Positions 33,818-46,664 are shown, counted from the first letter of the stretch. The stretch: DNA of 64,000 nt from Sipunculus nudus (GCA_026874595.1 CM049313.1:11653508-11717507); one strand, 5' to 3'. The notes: generated by a model not told the origin, from the letters alone. A program made the numbers and translations.

Positions 33818-36174
33818 AGAAGCTGGTTAGCTCACGGCGTAGCACAGGTAGAATAAATAGCGTCAGAAAAGTCCACAAGATTAGAAGGCATTCCGCCCGT
33901 GCTTAGCCCTGATCGCAGTTACTGCACTGTGCGGTAAGTTTCACATTTTTTTCCATTTTTTGTAACGTAAAGTCATGCTTTCATTAAACCATGAGGACTG
34001 TTTGTTGGGAATTTCTGGGAAATTCATTGATTATTTAATGTGAATTCTGTTATGAATCGACGGATTCAGTCAAATTCGTCGATAATTTATCCTATTTTTC
34101 CTGTTTATTGTTTTTAATTTAAAGATTAATATTGAACAACTGATATCAGATTTTATTTGACAATGATAAATTCACTTGTAAGATCGCCAAATTATCATGC
34201 TCGCAATAACCAGAATCTTAACACTGAAAAACACATGAAAGAATAAACAAAAAAATAAATAAATAACAGGACTTTAAGGCATTTGGTTAGGAAACTGGTC
34301 CCGTTTTTTTACCTCATATCCAAAATATTGCGTTTCTACCAAACTTTATCGTAACAACGTGCACGCAAAATTTGAAACTATTTCATTATGAACTAGCAAT
34401 GTGCATTCCAATGAATTCAACTCTTCACCATCTTTGGTTTTGGGTACGTAGGCCCTGTTGTAGGACGCGGGACCATATTCCTAGGTTCATTCGTGCATAA
34501 GTGACTATACATTTGTTAATATCCCGTGATGACATTCCTGAAACCGGATCATGTCCCAACTCCACACCAAAATCAAAACGATTCTTCACTGGCTAATTCC
34601 TGAAATGCCCTGAACATTTCATAAGATCCCTTGCACGGTTGCATGAGTAATGTTGTTAATAAGCACACATTCACACAGAATCACTAAAAAACACATACAC
34701 ACACGATGAGCACATACCTTCATGGTGGAGGCATTGCACATTGCGTAAGGACTTCAGATCAAACAGAAAAGAAACATTAAAGAAGATAGCAATAATGCGT
34801 AAGTTTATTGTGACGAAGGCGTCAGACTGAAAAAAGGAAACCTCTGATAATAATTATAGGTGTAACAATTATTCTTTTAAGTTATTTTTCTTTCAAGCTG
34901 GAACAGATTTTCCAAAAGAAATTCAAATCAACTTAATGAAGTTGAAATGAAGTGACGTATATTTGAGTTACGTTTTACGAAGCAGACAAATATACATTAA
35001 TGAGACAAATTTCCTTAATGTGCTCTTATGGGCCTAATTCATTCATTTTAAACACTTGTCTGGTTGCCCCATGACCAGCGTCATATTGACCCTCTGGCAT
35101 TACGACCAGATTACTGGCGCCAGAGTGTCATGACATCTACGTCTGAGGATCGAATTATAAGGCCTAATGAAGATGCAAATATTTTCGTCATTTCTGACAA
35201 CGCTTCATGCGCAACAGGTACACTGTCAATCAACATAAACCAGACCATTCTTTAGCATTTTTTGTGTACTTTCTAATAATACCAAATATGAGCGAGAAAA
35301 GTTCCTATTAAACCCAGCACATTGGTAAACCCCTCGGCATGTTTGTTGAATTTATTACCGCATGAACACAAGCATGGCCCGCACGGGTTACAGGACGCAG
35401 GCAACTTGCAGGCGACACAGGAAATGGCCCGTGTCCATGGCGACGGTGTTTCAGTTTGGTTTGCGAGCTCACAGATATACTGTTGTGTTTATTCACCATT
35501 CTAAGCATAATATTGAGATTATGGGCCGTTTACCACAATATGAATGCAACCAGATGCAAGACCACTACGATACATTCCTCAATATTACAAGTATCACGAC
35601 TCGAGTAGGCTTACCAGCCCAATTATCCGATTGCCTACTGTTGTCACGGCTACCCCAAGACACCCACTCTCGTTGGTCTGATTCTTGGCCCTGCGTCTAA
35701 AACTGTGTTATCAGGTCAAGGAAAGCAGGTATCCCATGTTTAAAATTTGGAGCTGGATGCACAATTGGATACCCTGCTCTCATTGGTCTGATTGCAATTC
35801 TTTGCTCTGTGCGCACCCTGGTGTTCAGACCCATAGAGCCTCGCCATACAAAGCAGCGGTTACACGAAAAGAGATCTGGGACGACAGTGTATAACCGCAC
35901 TATAAGGAGCGTATAAAACATCCAAAAACTTCATAACTGAGAAATTAGGATATTAATTTATTATATCAGTTTTCAGGGTAGCCTTTACCAGTTGAGACTT
36001 TCTGTGATAACCGAGGCCCTGTCCCAGGAGCAAATTACAACCAGTGTAATAAATATGAAGAGCATGGCGATACAAGCATAAGGGGGAGGGGGGGAGGGGG
36101 TCAATTTATCTTTAAGAGTGGAGGGAGGAATGACTCGGTCTAGGAGGATAATCGAAGATGAGACGTTTATAAAC

Positions 36175-36177
<3 letters not shown>

Positions 36178-36230
<53 letters not shown>
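36178..36230. repeat. (TA)n microsatellite
   Basis: About 53 bp of alternating TA. Confidence 0.95.
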
Positions 36231-36234
<4 letters not shown>

Positions 36235-36752
36235 TTTCTTGCTCTATTCAATAAACCCATGAACACATGGCAGTGGATAAGTCTAAAAGGTTACCTTCAG
36301 TCCCTTCCCACGTGTAAAACGATCGGTATATGACTTCTATTACAGAAAAGAAGATAACATCAGAACTCTGACGTCATTTTATGGTAGGCGTATTTTTTTT
36401 AAATTATAGTTAATAAAAAGAAAGTCAGGTTTTAATACGCAAGTCATAACTTTACCCAATATAACTTTAGCTCTCAGTTATATTTTTCTTATACCTCGTA
36501 ATAAGAGAGATTTTATTTGTGCACACATGAAAGAATGATTCCCGTTTGGAATAATTTTTGCTAACCAGAGCGTACAGGTGTCAAGATTTGTCGGGCTTTG
36601 ATACGAACAGCAAACATTTACCCAATATTACCTTTGCTCTCGGTTATACACTTCTTATAACTGTTATTTAGACAAATTTTATTTGTGCACACATAAAAGA
36701 ATAATTAGATTTTTGTTCAAGGACGTTTCTTAATAACTAGGTTAAAAATTGA

Positions 36753-36753
<1 letters not shown>

Positions 36754-36797
<44 letters not shown>
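36754..36797. repeat. (TA)n microsatellite
   Basis: About 44 bp of alternating TA, ending at GTATATCG. Confidence 0.95.
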
Positions 36798-36804
<7 letters not shown>

Positions 36805-38966
36805 CGATCATGAAGCTTCACTGCGGCAGCACCAAATTACTATTACTATGATACCGAGTGGTGTTGCTAGGCAACATTTTATCAATACGTTAGTCAAAGC
36901 TCGAGTAGTATGTGGGAACATGCAGAACGTACGGTGAAAGGAAAAGCCTCGAGAAAAGACGAGATCTCGCTCTGGTTGAAAATTTGTTCCGCCATCATCC
37001 AGCTGACACGTTAGAGCTGTTGGAGTTAACATTCGGTAAGATTTTCCCCCTATTTCCCCCAATAAGCCTATTCCCAGTTTTTCCCCTACTTTTATATAAA
37101 TTGATCAACTTTTTTATCTTACATTTATCTTGTCTTACGTTAACGTCTTTTTTATCATTTTTATCTTACATTTTCATAGTGATGATTCTCATGACATTAT
37201 TTCTTTTAATTTCAAGGACAATTTGTTGGAAGCACTACTTGCAAATTGGAGATTATTTAATTGAATCCTGTAGTACCCCCCATATATGTTACAGAGTGCG
37301 CATCGTGTTCGCAGAAATTATTATCTTAATAATTAAAGTCAGTCCAGTCATTCTTGTTTGACAGCAGTAACATGAAAAATGACACCAGACACTATTTTGC
37401 CCTGATGAGTCCGAGTAAGATCCCGATATTGACAAAATATTTAATGTTACTATCGAAAATTAGAACCAAGTGAAACCTGTGTAATAATACCATCTGTGTG
37501 ACTGGCCAACAGTGGTTTTAATTTAGAGGTGGTTTTATTGGACAGTTCAGTTTGTCACGAAGTGAATCGTGTCGAGTTGTTTACTGATTTATTGTTTTTC
37601 TTGGGTTTAGCGGTATCCTTGTATGTATCGAAAGGAGCGTCAGTCCGCCGGCTAGTCTTATTGTGTCGTGAGACAATAGCGGTATTCAAGAGGAGTTCTA
37701 GGTCTCAAAATGTTAGTTATGCCATTGTTAAGTCAAAAGCGTGCTATTGTTTTGTTTCCAGCCTACTTAGTATTTATCGTGCTCATGAATATAGGTGAGC
37801 CTCAGTTAGTGATCGGGTTCCAGGCGTTTGATGGATTTTATGAACAATGATGAGCCTTCAGGGTAGTGAGGTATATATAGGAGCCGCATACACACAGTAC
37901 ATATACTTGATATTTTCTTCATTGTCTACAAGTCAGCCAGGCGCCAGTTCGTGTTCAGTGCCGCCAGTTGACATCCAGTGCTACCAGTCTGGGTTCAGTG
38001 CAGTATTGGAGTGGGCAACTGCTTACCATAGTGAAGAAACATTTTAAGGATGTAATGTCGCAATCTAGGGTAGTTTTAAAAGCATCATGATGCAAAATAT
38101 GGGTCTTTTTTAGGTATGAAGCGTTATTTTTCTATTTTCGATTCTTTTAAATAAAGAAAGGGGACATGGCAACACATAAACCACACCTGGTAGATCAAAA
38201 GAAACTCTAAAAAATCTCGACATTTCAAGGACCAAAGCGAGGCCAGTGGGGATAACTGCCATAAAACTGACAGAAATATATCAGAAACTGCTAGCTTCGG
38301 TTATTTAATTGAATCTCAAGAATACCTATCTTTTCCAGGAGGTCAAATCTGAGAAGATTGAATAGTAATAGGTGCGGACTTATAATAAATTCAATATGAA
38401 CATAAAAGGTTTTTTTTTCCTGACTCGATCACTTTATTTCTGGTTAGTCAAGCTAATAATAATTTTTACTTGCAAAATAAAATTCAATTAACTATAAACA
38501 ATTTTTCCCTACTGGGGAAGGATTACGAGCTTCATTTTTGACCATAACATCTAAAATATGTGGTCAACTTGTACAAATGGCCTTACGCCATGTTTTAATC
38601 AATAATGCAGATTATTCTATGTATATACATATATCAAAAAGACTGAGTGCACGGACAAGTATATGTATGTATACATATATGTATATTGAAGAAGAACGCA
38701 TGAAGGAAAAATGTACCTTCATTTTCAGTACACAGTCTGAAAAAAATCGGTCACATACATCTATATATATTCCATTATTTTATTAATACAATTATTCTGG
38801 AGTGTTCAGCATCTAAAAACGTGGCTAGTACTATGACGTAAACCAATTTACAATTTCAGTAATCCCAAGGTAGTTTTAAGGAAGTCTTTGCGTGATGCAT
38901 TCAGTGCAATTATAGATTCACATAGCCTAAGAGTTATTCCCAACTAACTTCGCTTCCGCAGCTTAA

Positions 38967-39354
38967 GGTATCGTTATTTTCTGAAACCCTATATCTAAAC
39001 TCAGTTTAAAAGTGCCTTAAATTCATATTAGACCCCATGAAGTGTTCATTACTTTACACCTGGTTCCGTTTTTAAATCAATAATTACTGAATAAAAAATT
39101 TTAGGGTAGAAAGAAACAATATATAGGAGAAAAAAATGGAGATATTGTCATGTTTTTTTTAAGAATAGTATTTTAAAAACCGAAATATTTTTACTGGGGC
39201 TTAGAATAAAGTAAATTTTTAATGTTTCAAAATCATGTGACAACGATTGAAAAGTTAAAAAAGGTTTAAAATAATGTATACTTTATGGGGTCTAAGAATT
39301 TAAAGCACGTTTGGATAGATTTTAGATATAGGGGTTTCAGTAAATAATAATACG
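38967..39354. mobile_element. TTAA-flanked MITE with about 80-bp inverted ends (388 bp)
   Basis: TTAA sits on both sides (38963-38966 and 39355-39358). Reading inward, the arms share TTATTTTCTGAAACCC versus TTATTTACTGAAACCC, CTATATCTAAA, GTGC.TTAAATTC, TTAGACCCCAT.AAGT and CATTA. The inverted repeats therefore extend about 80 bp with roughly 80 percent identity by eye. The middle is AT-rich and non-coding. TTAA target choice suggests mobilisation by a piggyBac-type transposase. It does not match the other TTAA family at 3498-3960. Confidence 0.75.
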
Positions 39355-39358
39355 TTAA

Positions 39359-41114
39359 CAAAATTAATCAGAAACAGACGTACAGCTTATAGTTTTGACT
39401 TTCAGCTCCGAGGTCACGTAATTCAAATGAACCCTTTACTAAGCATTTATCTCATTCAACAGGTTTTATTTATGAACACCTTATACAATAGGTTGGCCCC
39501 CAAAATAAGTAATGGACGGCAGTTGGCAGCACAATCTATAAAACCACTCAGACGTCCTGGCTACAGCAAAGAGAAATGGGGAGGTTAATTAAAGCTGGTC
39601 ACACACACGCACACTCAAACATGTATATTATATAAAAGGCCCCCTTGCACGTATTGGTAAAAGTATTTGATACAAGTACTACTGTGTGAACAATAATAAT
39701 TGAATTGATTTTCCATGTTAAATGAACCCTTCAGGTCACGTGAAGGCCTAACATTCTGACCCAAAAATTAATATAAACTCTGTAGACCAGGCTTAGAATC
39801 TGCCAACAGTAACTCCTTATAGGAATCTAAACCAGACAAACTCTTTTGAAAAGAGCATCACCGAAAAGTTTGAAAATAACACAATAGATACAAACAATTG
39901 TAATTTCAGTTAATTCTGTATAACCTTCATTTAAAATTAAAAAAAAAATATATCACATTAACATAGACTTATATACAACTTGTTTTATTGCCATTAATAA
40001 TATATATAACAGACAATTATTAGTAGGATTGATTTAGTATGTTATGTATATAATGTGTAAAACGTAGAGCAAGCATCCATATATATACACAGAGGATAAA
40101 TACTATTGATTAAAGTGTAACTACAATGCAATTACACATTATCGACCTATATTATCTTTCTGTGTGAATACCGAATCTTACCAAGGTAAGCTACCACATA
40201 GGCATGCCCCTTATCAAATAAAATCCCTTCCAGGTGCAATGTTTTACCATCATGCAGCATCAACTCGGCTAATGGTCTATTGTTAAAAACACAGGCCCAT
40301 CCAGCACAGCCCAAATGCTCCGCCCGTTTAACCTAATTATTATAATGAGCCCCGAAACGCTCCCACACAGGTCTTCCATGCCCATGGTAGCGAAAGCTGT
40401 TTACAACAAAATAATGACGCCACAAAGGTCGATGACCTATGACGTCGCATTGACTGACGTCATCAACTGGTATCGCTGTTCTCCATTGTTGAATATATCA
40501 CAGTCATTGTGAACTGTCTTGCAATATTTTAGATTATTTGTTTCATACGAACTACGTGCCAGGTAAGACATTATTATTCACTTGGTAGTCGGAGAAAAGG
40601 CTCCTGCAACTTAAGCCTTGAACTTCTTATAGTGTATCCTTTGTTTAAAAAAAAATCTTCGAAAACATGTCGACATGAGTACAGATACTGACTACACGTG
40701 TTCAGTTTGGCAGAGCTCTGCCAAATTATGCTTTTTTTTGTCAGATTATTGACGTTTTACAATGCTAACGGTCACCTGATCGGTTGCTCTTTAGTCCAAT
40801 GCTTATGATTATTCATTGAATGAATATGCGATTAAGGTCACAAAGAATTCATGAATAGGTCATATTGATCAATGCCTAAGGTCAACAAGTGTAAATACTC
40901 AATAACACATTATGATTGAGTGAGAAGCCCCTTGAACTCAGCGTGATATGAGATTATAGCATATCTGTCTACCGGCAACATAGTATTTAGTAATTACTAC
41001 ATTTATGTTATTACAAATTAGCTATTCATTATGTTTCAGATGAATAACCTGACCGTTGTTTGTAAGAAACATGCTTGTTATGTTTTCAGTTAAAGCACTT
41101 CTTTCCTGTTTTGA
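39359..41114. other. Intergenic, no gene recognised
   Basis: Mostly AT-rich. 40310-40520 is less AT-rich and contains two cAMP-response-element-like sites (see separate entry). No protein-like exon was seen. Confidence 0.45.
40440..40462. promoter_or_regulatory. Pair of CRE-like sites
   Basis: TGACGTCG at 40440-40447 and the full palindrome TGACGTCA at 40455-40462 lie 15 bp apart. These match the CREB/ATF binding site. No transcription unit is visible nearby, so function is unproven. Confidence 0.2.
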
Positions 41115-41763
41115 AATGTCTAGGGGAATGAATTAAGAAGTCAGTGTTTTTTTTAAACAATTAATTATAATTTATTCTTAAGACAACCCTAACATTACAA
41201 TACACTAAATCAATACAATTTTACAGTATAACAACAGTACAATAGCAAATCAATACAATTACACAGTATAATCAAGTGTACATTACCTGGATGCCAACAC
41301 TGTCACAGCAACAACAAGTCCTTTAAACTGTATAATCCAGATGAACAGTTCACATTAATCTTCTCAGAGAATAATTGTCCAATTCAATCACAAAATCAAT
41401 CTGTTGTAATCCAAAAGTGAAGTGCTTGTAATAATCCCGAAAGCAAACTGGAGACAGGCCTCACTAAATCTGCATAGAGTTCGTAGAATCCCTGACAGTG
41501 CTGCAATTATCGGATAGTTCCAAAAATGACTCATACTCTTCCGTGTCCGCTGGAATATTTCCCTCTCCTCCCTCGGCTCTGAACACAGCCCCCTATTTAT
41601 AACTTTTAACCTCAAGCCGAAAACTTTCCTATCCCAAACAATCCAAAAAACGCAACAATACAAAATACACACGCCCAACAGAACAATACAAGACACGCGC
41701 TCATAGAGCGCGAACAGCCCAGAATATTCCAAATGAGCGCTGTGTATTAACACGAAAGTAACA
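41115..41763 (-). mobile_element. Truncated solo LTR of the 26-32 kb retrotransposon family
   Basis: From GAAATGTCTAGGGGAATGAA to GTAACA at 41763 this segment aligns with the 3' LTR (26366-26914): the AATTTATTCTTA poly-A region, ACATTACAATACACTAAATC, CTGCAATTATCGG, the TATA region CCCTATTTATAA at 41591-41602, and the GTAACA end. The outer U5 part (about 100 bp beginning TGTTACGG) is missing or diverged, and no internal element sequence follows. It retains the region deleted from the 5' LTR, so the deletion there is specific to that LTR. Confidence 0.8.
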
Positions 41764-42779
41764 TTAATGTCATGGTGATGTCGTACAGATAAGTCAATTA
41801 TACTCTGATTGCTTATAACCAATTTCTTGATATTGCTTATTTCAAGCGTACAACATGATGGGCTTTATCTCACTCTGATTACTTTCAGATAAAATTATTC
41901 TTGCCTGCATCATTCAGTTGCCATATTCCATGTATAAAAAGAAACTTGCATGTGAATATTCTGTGTGTCTGTTCTCAACTATTGTCAATGAACAGTTGTT
42001 CATCTTGCATGTTTTAGAAAATAAAACAGTACAGGTAGTTAGATTATGTTGACTCTGTCATTTAGTGTCCATTGCATTAATTATTACTGCATTCACATTT
42101 CATGTATACAAGCAACAGTGAAAACGAAAGGCAGATAAAACGCACGACTAGTCGTTTGACATTCTCCAGAATTGCGTGTCTAAACATTAGCAGGGACCTT
42201 TTTACACAGAGCATTTAAATGAAATGTTCACCAATAAAATTTATTATATTTGCAACCACACATTGCTTAGCATAATATAAACTGTTTAATTCTGTATATG
42301 TCAATAAATTTCCAAGCGTCTTAAATATATTTTCAAGAAAATAATTTAAACAACAATGTAATCATTTTATATCCCAAAGACTAAATTGGGTCTTCCTTCC
42401 GCTGTTTAGATACTAACGAATATCAACAGAATTTCTTACCGGTATATATAACTGACACAAAATATGTTGCTCCTTTTCCATTTAAGGATATATTGCATAA
42501 AATGAATGTCTAAGATCCATTTTTGATTTAAAATACATGTTAGCGTATACGTTACGTTGGATTTTACTCTAAATGGTGGCTTAGAAGCATGTTTAAATTC
42601 ATGCATTTAATGTATTCTATGCAAAATGAAATCGGATCCTGACTGTCAAAACTTTCATGTAGAAGTAACTGGCAACTTTGCCGTCTTCCATAGTTTTTAG
42701 CCTCTCTGCCCCCCCCCCCTTGTTGTGGCCAAAAAGCAAGAATATGTACTCCCAAGCATTCAGAAAGGGCACCAATTGT
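41764..42779. other. Intergenic AT-rich sequence, no gene recognised
   Basis: No repeat or coding match was noticed apart from a short C run at about 42711-42719. Confidence 0.4.
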
Positions 42780-43075
42780 ATTAGTTCGCTCCTGAATCTT
42801 TTTACTCAACATTCAGGGAGATCCTAGCCAAATCTCATCGGGAACATGGAATGAGGCCAGAGTGACCAATATTCTGCAAGCTAAAGGCCAAAAACATGAT
42901 ATTGAGCACCAACAGTCTATCAGGGCAAACATTGTAGCCAAAATCCATAAAATTTTCAAACACAGCATCCATGCAGGTTCTGGACAAAGCTACTTGGAAA
43001 AATGAAACCAGGTAATGGTGACCCATATTCTGTGAGATATTGGCCAAAAGCATGAATTAGAGTATCCAGGGGGTC
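42780..43075 (-). repeat. Two reversed partial units of the 20.5-kb satellite family
   Basis: ATTCAGGGAGATCCTAGCC, then GGCCAGAGTGACCAATATTCTG, CAAGCTAAAGGCC, and a second set ending GGTAATGGTGACCCATATTC, align with the reverse complement of the satellite unit (ATTCAGGGAGGTCCATG.., GTCACTGTTACCCATATT). The copies are strongly diverged. This shows the satellite exists also as dispersed short arrays. Confidence 0.5.
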
Positions 43076-44171
43076 AGGGGCCCATTTCACCGGGACGCTA
43101 TTCAGTTGGACACTAAAACTGGACGCTGTCCAGCTGGACATCATTCATTTAAACGCTAGCTGAACACTATAGGGATCATACAGGGATCATCATACAAACA
43201 AAAACATTGATAATCCATCCCGTTTGGCCATATTTATTGGTTGTTAACATTATGCAGGTTTCTCACTTTCGGATTTTATTATATACTATCTTAGCCTTGT
43301 TGTACATATTGGCCTATGCCGAGTCGTCGACCGTATGATGGCATGCACCATCAATATTATTCATGGGTCCAACTGAAAAACCTGGATAGCAAAGTATTAA
43401 TAAACTGTGTCAGTCAAGGTTTTTTATAAATGTGTGTTGTGGGTATGTGTTTTTTAAAGCACTTAACGCTTCATCGCGAACTAATTTATAGCTTCCATGG
43501 GGCGATTGGTCTTGACGACGCAAACCTGGGCAACCGGTTTGATCACTTATTTCTTCCACCTTGGTATTTGACAATTAGCCCTACCCGCAGGAGGTAGCAC
43601 TACTAATTATAGGTAACAATCATTGTTTTTTAATCGTTTGTTATCCCTATCTTTACGCTTGGAAATATAAACATTTTTCCGGCGGCATGACGTGGTAGAC
43701 GTTGACCTGTAGGGACATACGATATGGCGAGAATGAACATGCCTCTATGCATGGTATATTATTATATCATTATGTATATATGTGGATCATTAAACAATCT
43801 TTCTTTATACACAAGCACATACGTGATAAAATTATAATCTGAACTACACATAAAGAATAAGATTAAACGGTGCTGTTTCCCTCGCTGTATCAAATAAGCT
43901 AGTAAGTATACAGGGGACCAAAGGCCGTTTGCCGTCTTTAATTTAGTTTGTGCTGCAACCTTGACCTGAGCAGAGATCTATGCACAACAATTAAGCATCC
44001 GATGACACGGTGGTGATCCCCGTACTCGCCGCGCACATTAAAAAAATTCTTGCATATAAGGAAAACTGGTGCAGAATGGTTATAAAATGCAATTTAAAAA
44101 AGAAACACCCATTTTAAATAGCCCTAATACAAAGAAAAGTAATAAAAGTTGGGACTTTTTTTATAAACAGA

Positions 44172-44211
<40 letters not shown>

Positions 44212-44888
44212 ATATATATATATATATATATGTGTGTATGTATGTACATATAATCTTTTTATTTGCTGTCTGACACATTTAAAATGTCTACCAATTAAGT
44301 GTAAGGTTTAAAAGAAGTATTGATTAATGTTTAATGTATATGTTAATTCTAATCAGGTAAAGATATATAATATTTCATAGTATAGTCAGAAACGGAACCA
44401 AAGTATATTATTCTAATTATTAAAATATATCATATCCAATATAAAAATATGATTCTCTCAGAATTTGGGACCGCGGGGAATTTCATTGACCATTCCACTT
44501 AAAATGAGTTAAAGGGGGGATATATACCCCCCCCCCCCATTTAGATATTGCTGTATCAAATAACTTTAGCAGAATATGTTTAAGGAAATTACTTCATTAA
44601 CTACACTTCTGTAAGTTTTTCAACATAAATATACTTGTATAAAAGTGTTTCACTGAAGTTTAGCCGGAGAGTTCTTCATGCTGCTTTCAATAACATAACT
44701 CAAATTAGAAATTACTTATTCACTGCGATTATTTTATCTGCCTGTAAAATGCAGGCTATAAAGCCGGCACAATTTTCAGACGTGTGTAGACCTGTGCAAA
44801 GTATGGATGAGAGAGAATTTATGTCTTTTCTATAAGAATTACACTATTTCCTGGTACAACGTTCGTCTGATAAATCTAAATAAACAGT
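43076..44888. other. Intergenic, no gene recognised
   Basis: 43090-43160 has a run of short motifs (GGACGCT, TTGGACAC, CTGGACGC, GCTGGACA). A TA-rich microsatellite lies at 44174-44231. No protein-like exon was seen. Confidence 0.4.
44174..44231. repeat. Interrupted (TA)n microsatellite
   Basis: TA repeats with a CATATAAA interruption, then TGTGTGTATG. Confidence 0.9.
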
Positions 44889-45107
44889 ACAAAAGACGCT
44901 CCTTAATGATTCTTTTAAAAGCAAGGGACGAATTCTACTACAATTCACCGTCGTGGGCGTGGTCGCCAACTTCTTCTCGGGCAATGCTGGTCCAATCGTC
45001 ATCACACTCTCTCTCTGCGAATACATTCTCGCCTTGGGACTGCTCTCGGAGTATCTACAGGGTTCAGCCAGGGACCATATTTTGTATTGTACAAGAAAGA
45101 AAATAAG
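44889..45107 (+). other. Possible exon of a membrane protein
   Basis: Following an AAATAAACAG (a weak acceptor) one frame reads through a hydrophobic stretch (FTVVGVVANFFSGNAGPIVI, then TLSLCEYILALGLLSEYLQ) and is open for about 70 codons to a TAA near 45107. The segment is much richer in GC than its surroundings, as exons here are. Two other frames are open as well, no strong donor follows, and I do not recognise a family, so this is only a candidate. Confidence 0.25.
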
Positions 45108-45239
45108 TGACCTATAATGGTCATAACGCTAAGCCAATTGTTTTTATAAGTATACGTCCATGGCCTCCACGTTGGTGACACTGTCTATTGAATGAGAATA
45201 AAAGTATGCATACGATAAGATGTTTATTAATAAGTCTGC

Positions 45240-45443
45240 TTGATTTCAGGATTTATATGCACAGGGTAAGGAATAATCCAGAAGACATAAACTGTCGTTA
45301 TGACATTAGAGCGAATCTCTGAGGTTCAAGTGAGATTCCACCATTATGTCTATGAGGTACCCGTGGGTTTCGAACCGGGGACCTTCAGCTCGGAAGTCCA
45401 ACGCCTTAAACTCTAGGCGTCGTCTAACCAACATCAAAAGCAG
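45240..45443 (-). mobile_element. SINE with tRNA-Ser/Leu-like head
   Basis: On the - strand GGTTAGACGACGCC, TAGAGTTTAAGGCGTTGGAC (A-box-like, as in Ser/Leu tRNAs), CTTCCGAGCTGAAGGTC and an exact B box GGTTCGAAACCC (45365-45376) follow one another at tRNA spacing without a variable arm. The body ends TCTGGATTATTCCTTACCC, then TGCATATAAATCCTGAAATC, and that same tail occurs alone at 51883-51940. The tRNA-like part lacks a pairing acceptor stem, so it is a retroposon and not a tRNA gene. Confidence 0.7.
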
Positions 45444-45445
45444 AA

Positions 45446-45780
45446 ACAAACCCCGGAGCCATTCGCGAAAGCACAAAGCAAGAATGGTCACTTCATTAGA
45501 AATCCTATTATTCTATAGTTAGCGTTCCCATACATAAATAAGGTGTGTTTTCGAGAAATCACCGTAGGGTATCATTTAGAACTGTAATATGAAAGGTGAT
45601 CAAGCCTGAGTGAAACACACCCCGGAGCATTTCGCGAAAGCACAAAGCAAGGATTGTCACGTCATTAGAAATCTTATTAGCCCAACTTAAATGTACTCAT
45701 AGATCACTGTTTCCAGAGATAGGGTATAATTCAGAACTGCAATATATATGAAACGTAATCAAGCTTTAGTGGAAGTCTTG
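45446..45780. repeat. Tandem duplication, period 169 bp
   Basis: CCCCGGAGC, ATTTCGCGAAAGCACAAAGC, CATTAGAAATC.TATTA, AGGGTAT.ATT.AGAACTG and AATCAAGC recur with a spacing of 169 bp (45451 and 45620). It abuts the SINE head, so the SINE may have inserted at one edge of the duplication. Confidence 0.7.
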
Positions 45781-46664
45781 ATGTATTGATTTTTGTTCTT
45801 TGTTTTACTATGTGTGACATAGGTATAATTTGTTAGGTATAATAGGTATAATAAAGTTATTGCATGGAATAGTAAAATGTAATCCATATGTATATTGCAA
45901 TCCTGTTACCCTGGGAAAAAAACCTCGTAAATATTAAAAATAAAATCGAAGAATGGCCGGAAATGAATCTTTTACCTAATATAGTTACAACATTATGCAT
46001 TCAGGTGTTAAATGAAATGATAGGCCATGGACCATAAATCAGGCCAGTGCCATCATTTCATCCGATTGAAATCTTTGTGTTAGAGCAATAATCTAAGATG
46101 GCGGCTATGAGCCATAAAGACATAACGCAGCGGCGGAGTTATTGTTTAAAACATGTCAATATAATAAAACACAGAAAACTGCCAGGTTAATTATATCCTG
46201 AATGATATTTGAGAGTAGCTGATGTTACCTTTGCATCGTTCGACTTTTTGTTTTATGATTGTTCATCCAATCATTATAGCTTTTTAGGGATTATTCTTTT
46301 GCAGATAAATAAGATTCAGACTTGTATTATGTATGTTTTTTATTGTTTTATAACATGGCGGATTTGAATGTAAGAAAATCATTGTAATCTGGCAAATGTT
46401 TTGAGAGTTACATGAGCAGGCGCACCAAATCAAATGTGCCAAATGGTCCGTGTTTTAGGGATTTTTTTTTTGTCTTAAGCAGAAAGGGAACGCGTTGTTT
46501 GCAAAATCTTGGGCATTTAATCTATATTTTATGGGCATTATTGCTCTTTTGTTATCTTAATTATATACAGCTGCTTTAATTTAATAATCACTAATTATTT
46601 AATGTTCACTTTTGACTATTATCATTATCTGCTTAATCTTTGCAAAAATTAGAAAGAACACTGT
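45781..46664. other. Intergenic, no gene recognised
   Basis: AT-rich, with a short AAGATGGCGGCTATG segment at 46093 but no exon structure. Confidence 0.4.

Larger units (their letters stand above)
32721..38962. other. Gene-poor stretch with TA tracts
   Basis: No exon with recognisable homology. 35320-35900 and 36900-37040 are less AT-rich and have moderately long frames, but none resembles a known domain. The remainder is AT-rich non-coding sequence with the microsatellites listed separately. Confidence 0.45.

Noticed and set aside
35362-35700. Open frame of 112 codons on the + strand
   Set aside because: No recognisable domain, no splice context, and a second frame of similar quality overlaps it.
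36912-37361. Open frame of 149 codons on the + strand with a GTAAG site inside
   Set aside because: After about 40 codons it becomes a run of Phe/Leu/Ile from T-rich DNA, and the first part shows no recognisable family; not supported as an exon.
41388-41822. Open frame of 144 codons on the - strand
   Set aside because: It lies within the truncated LTR, which is non-coding in the intact element.
45365-45440. Possible functional tRNA-Ser or tRNA-Leu gene on the - strand
   Set aside because: The B box is exact but the variable arm and a pairing acceptor stem are missing, and the tail recurs elsewhere as a repeat.
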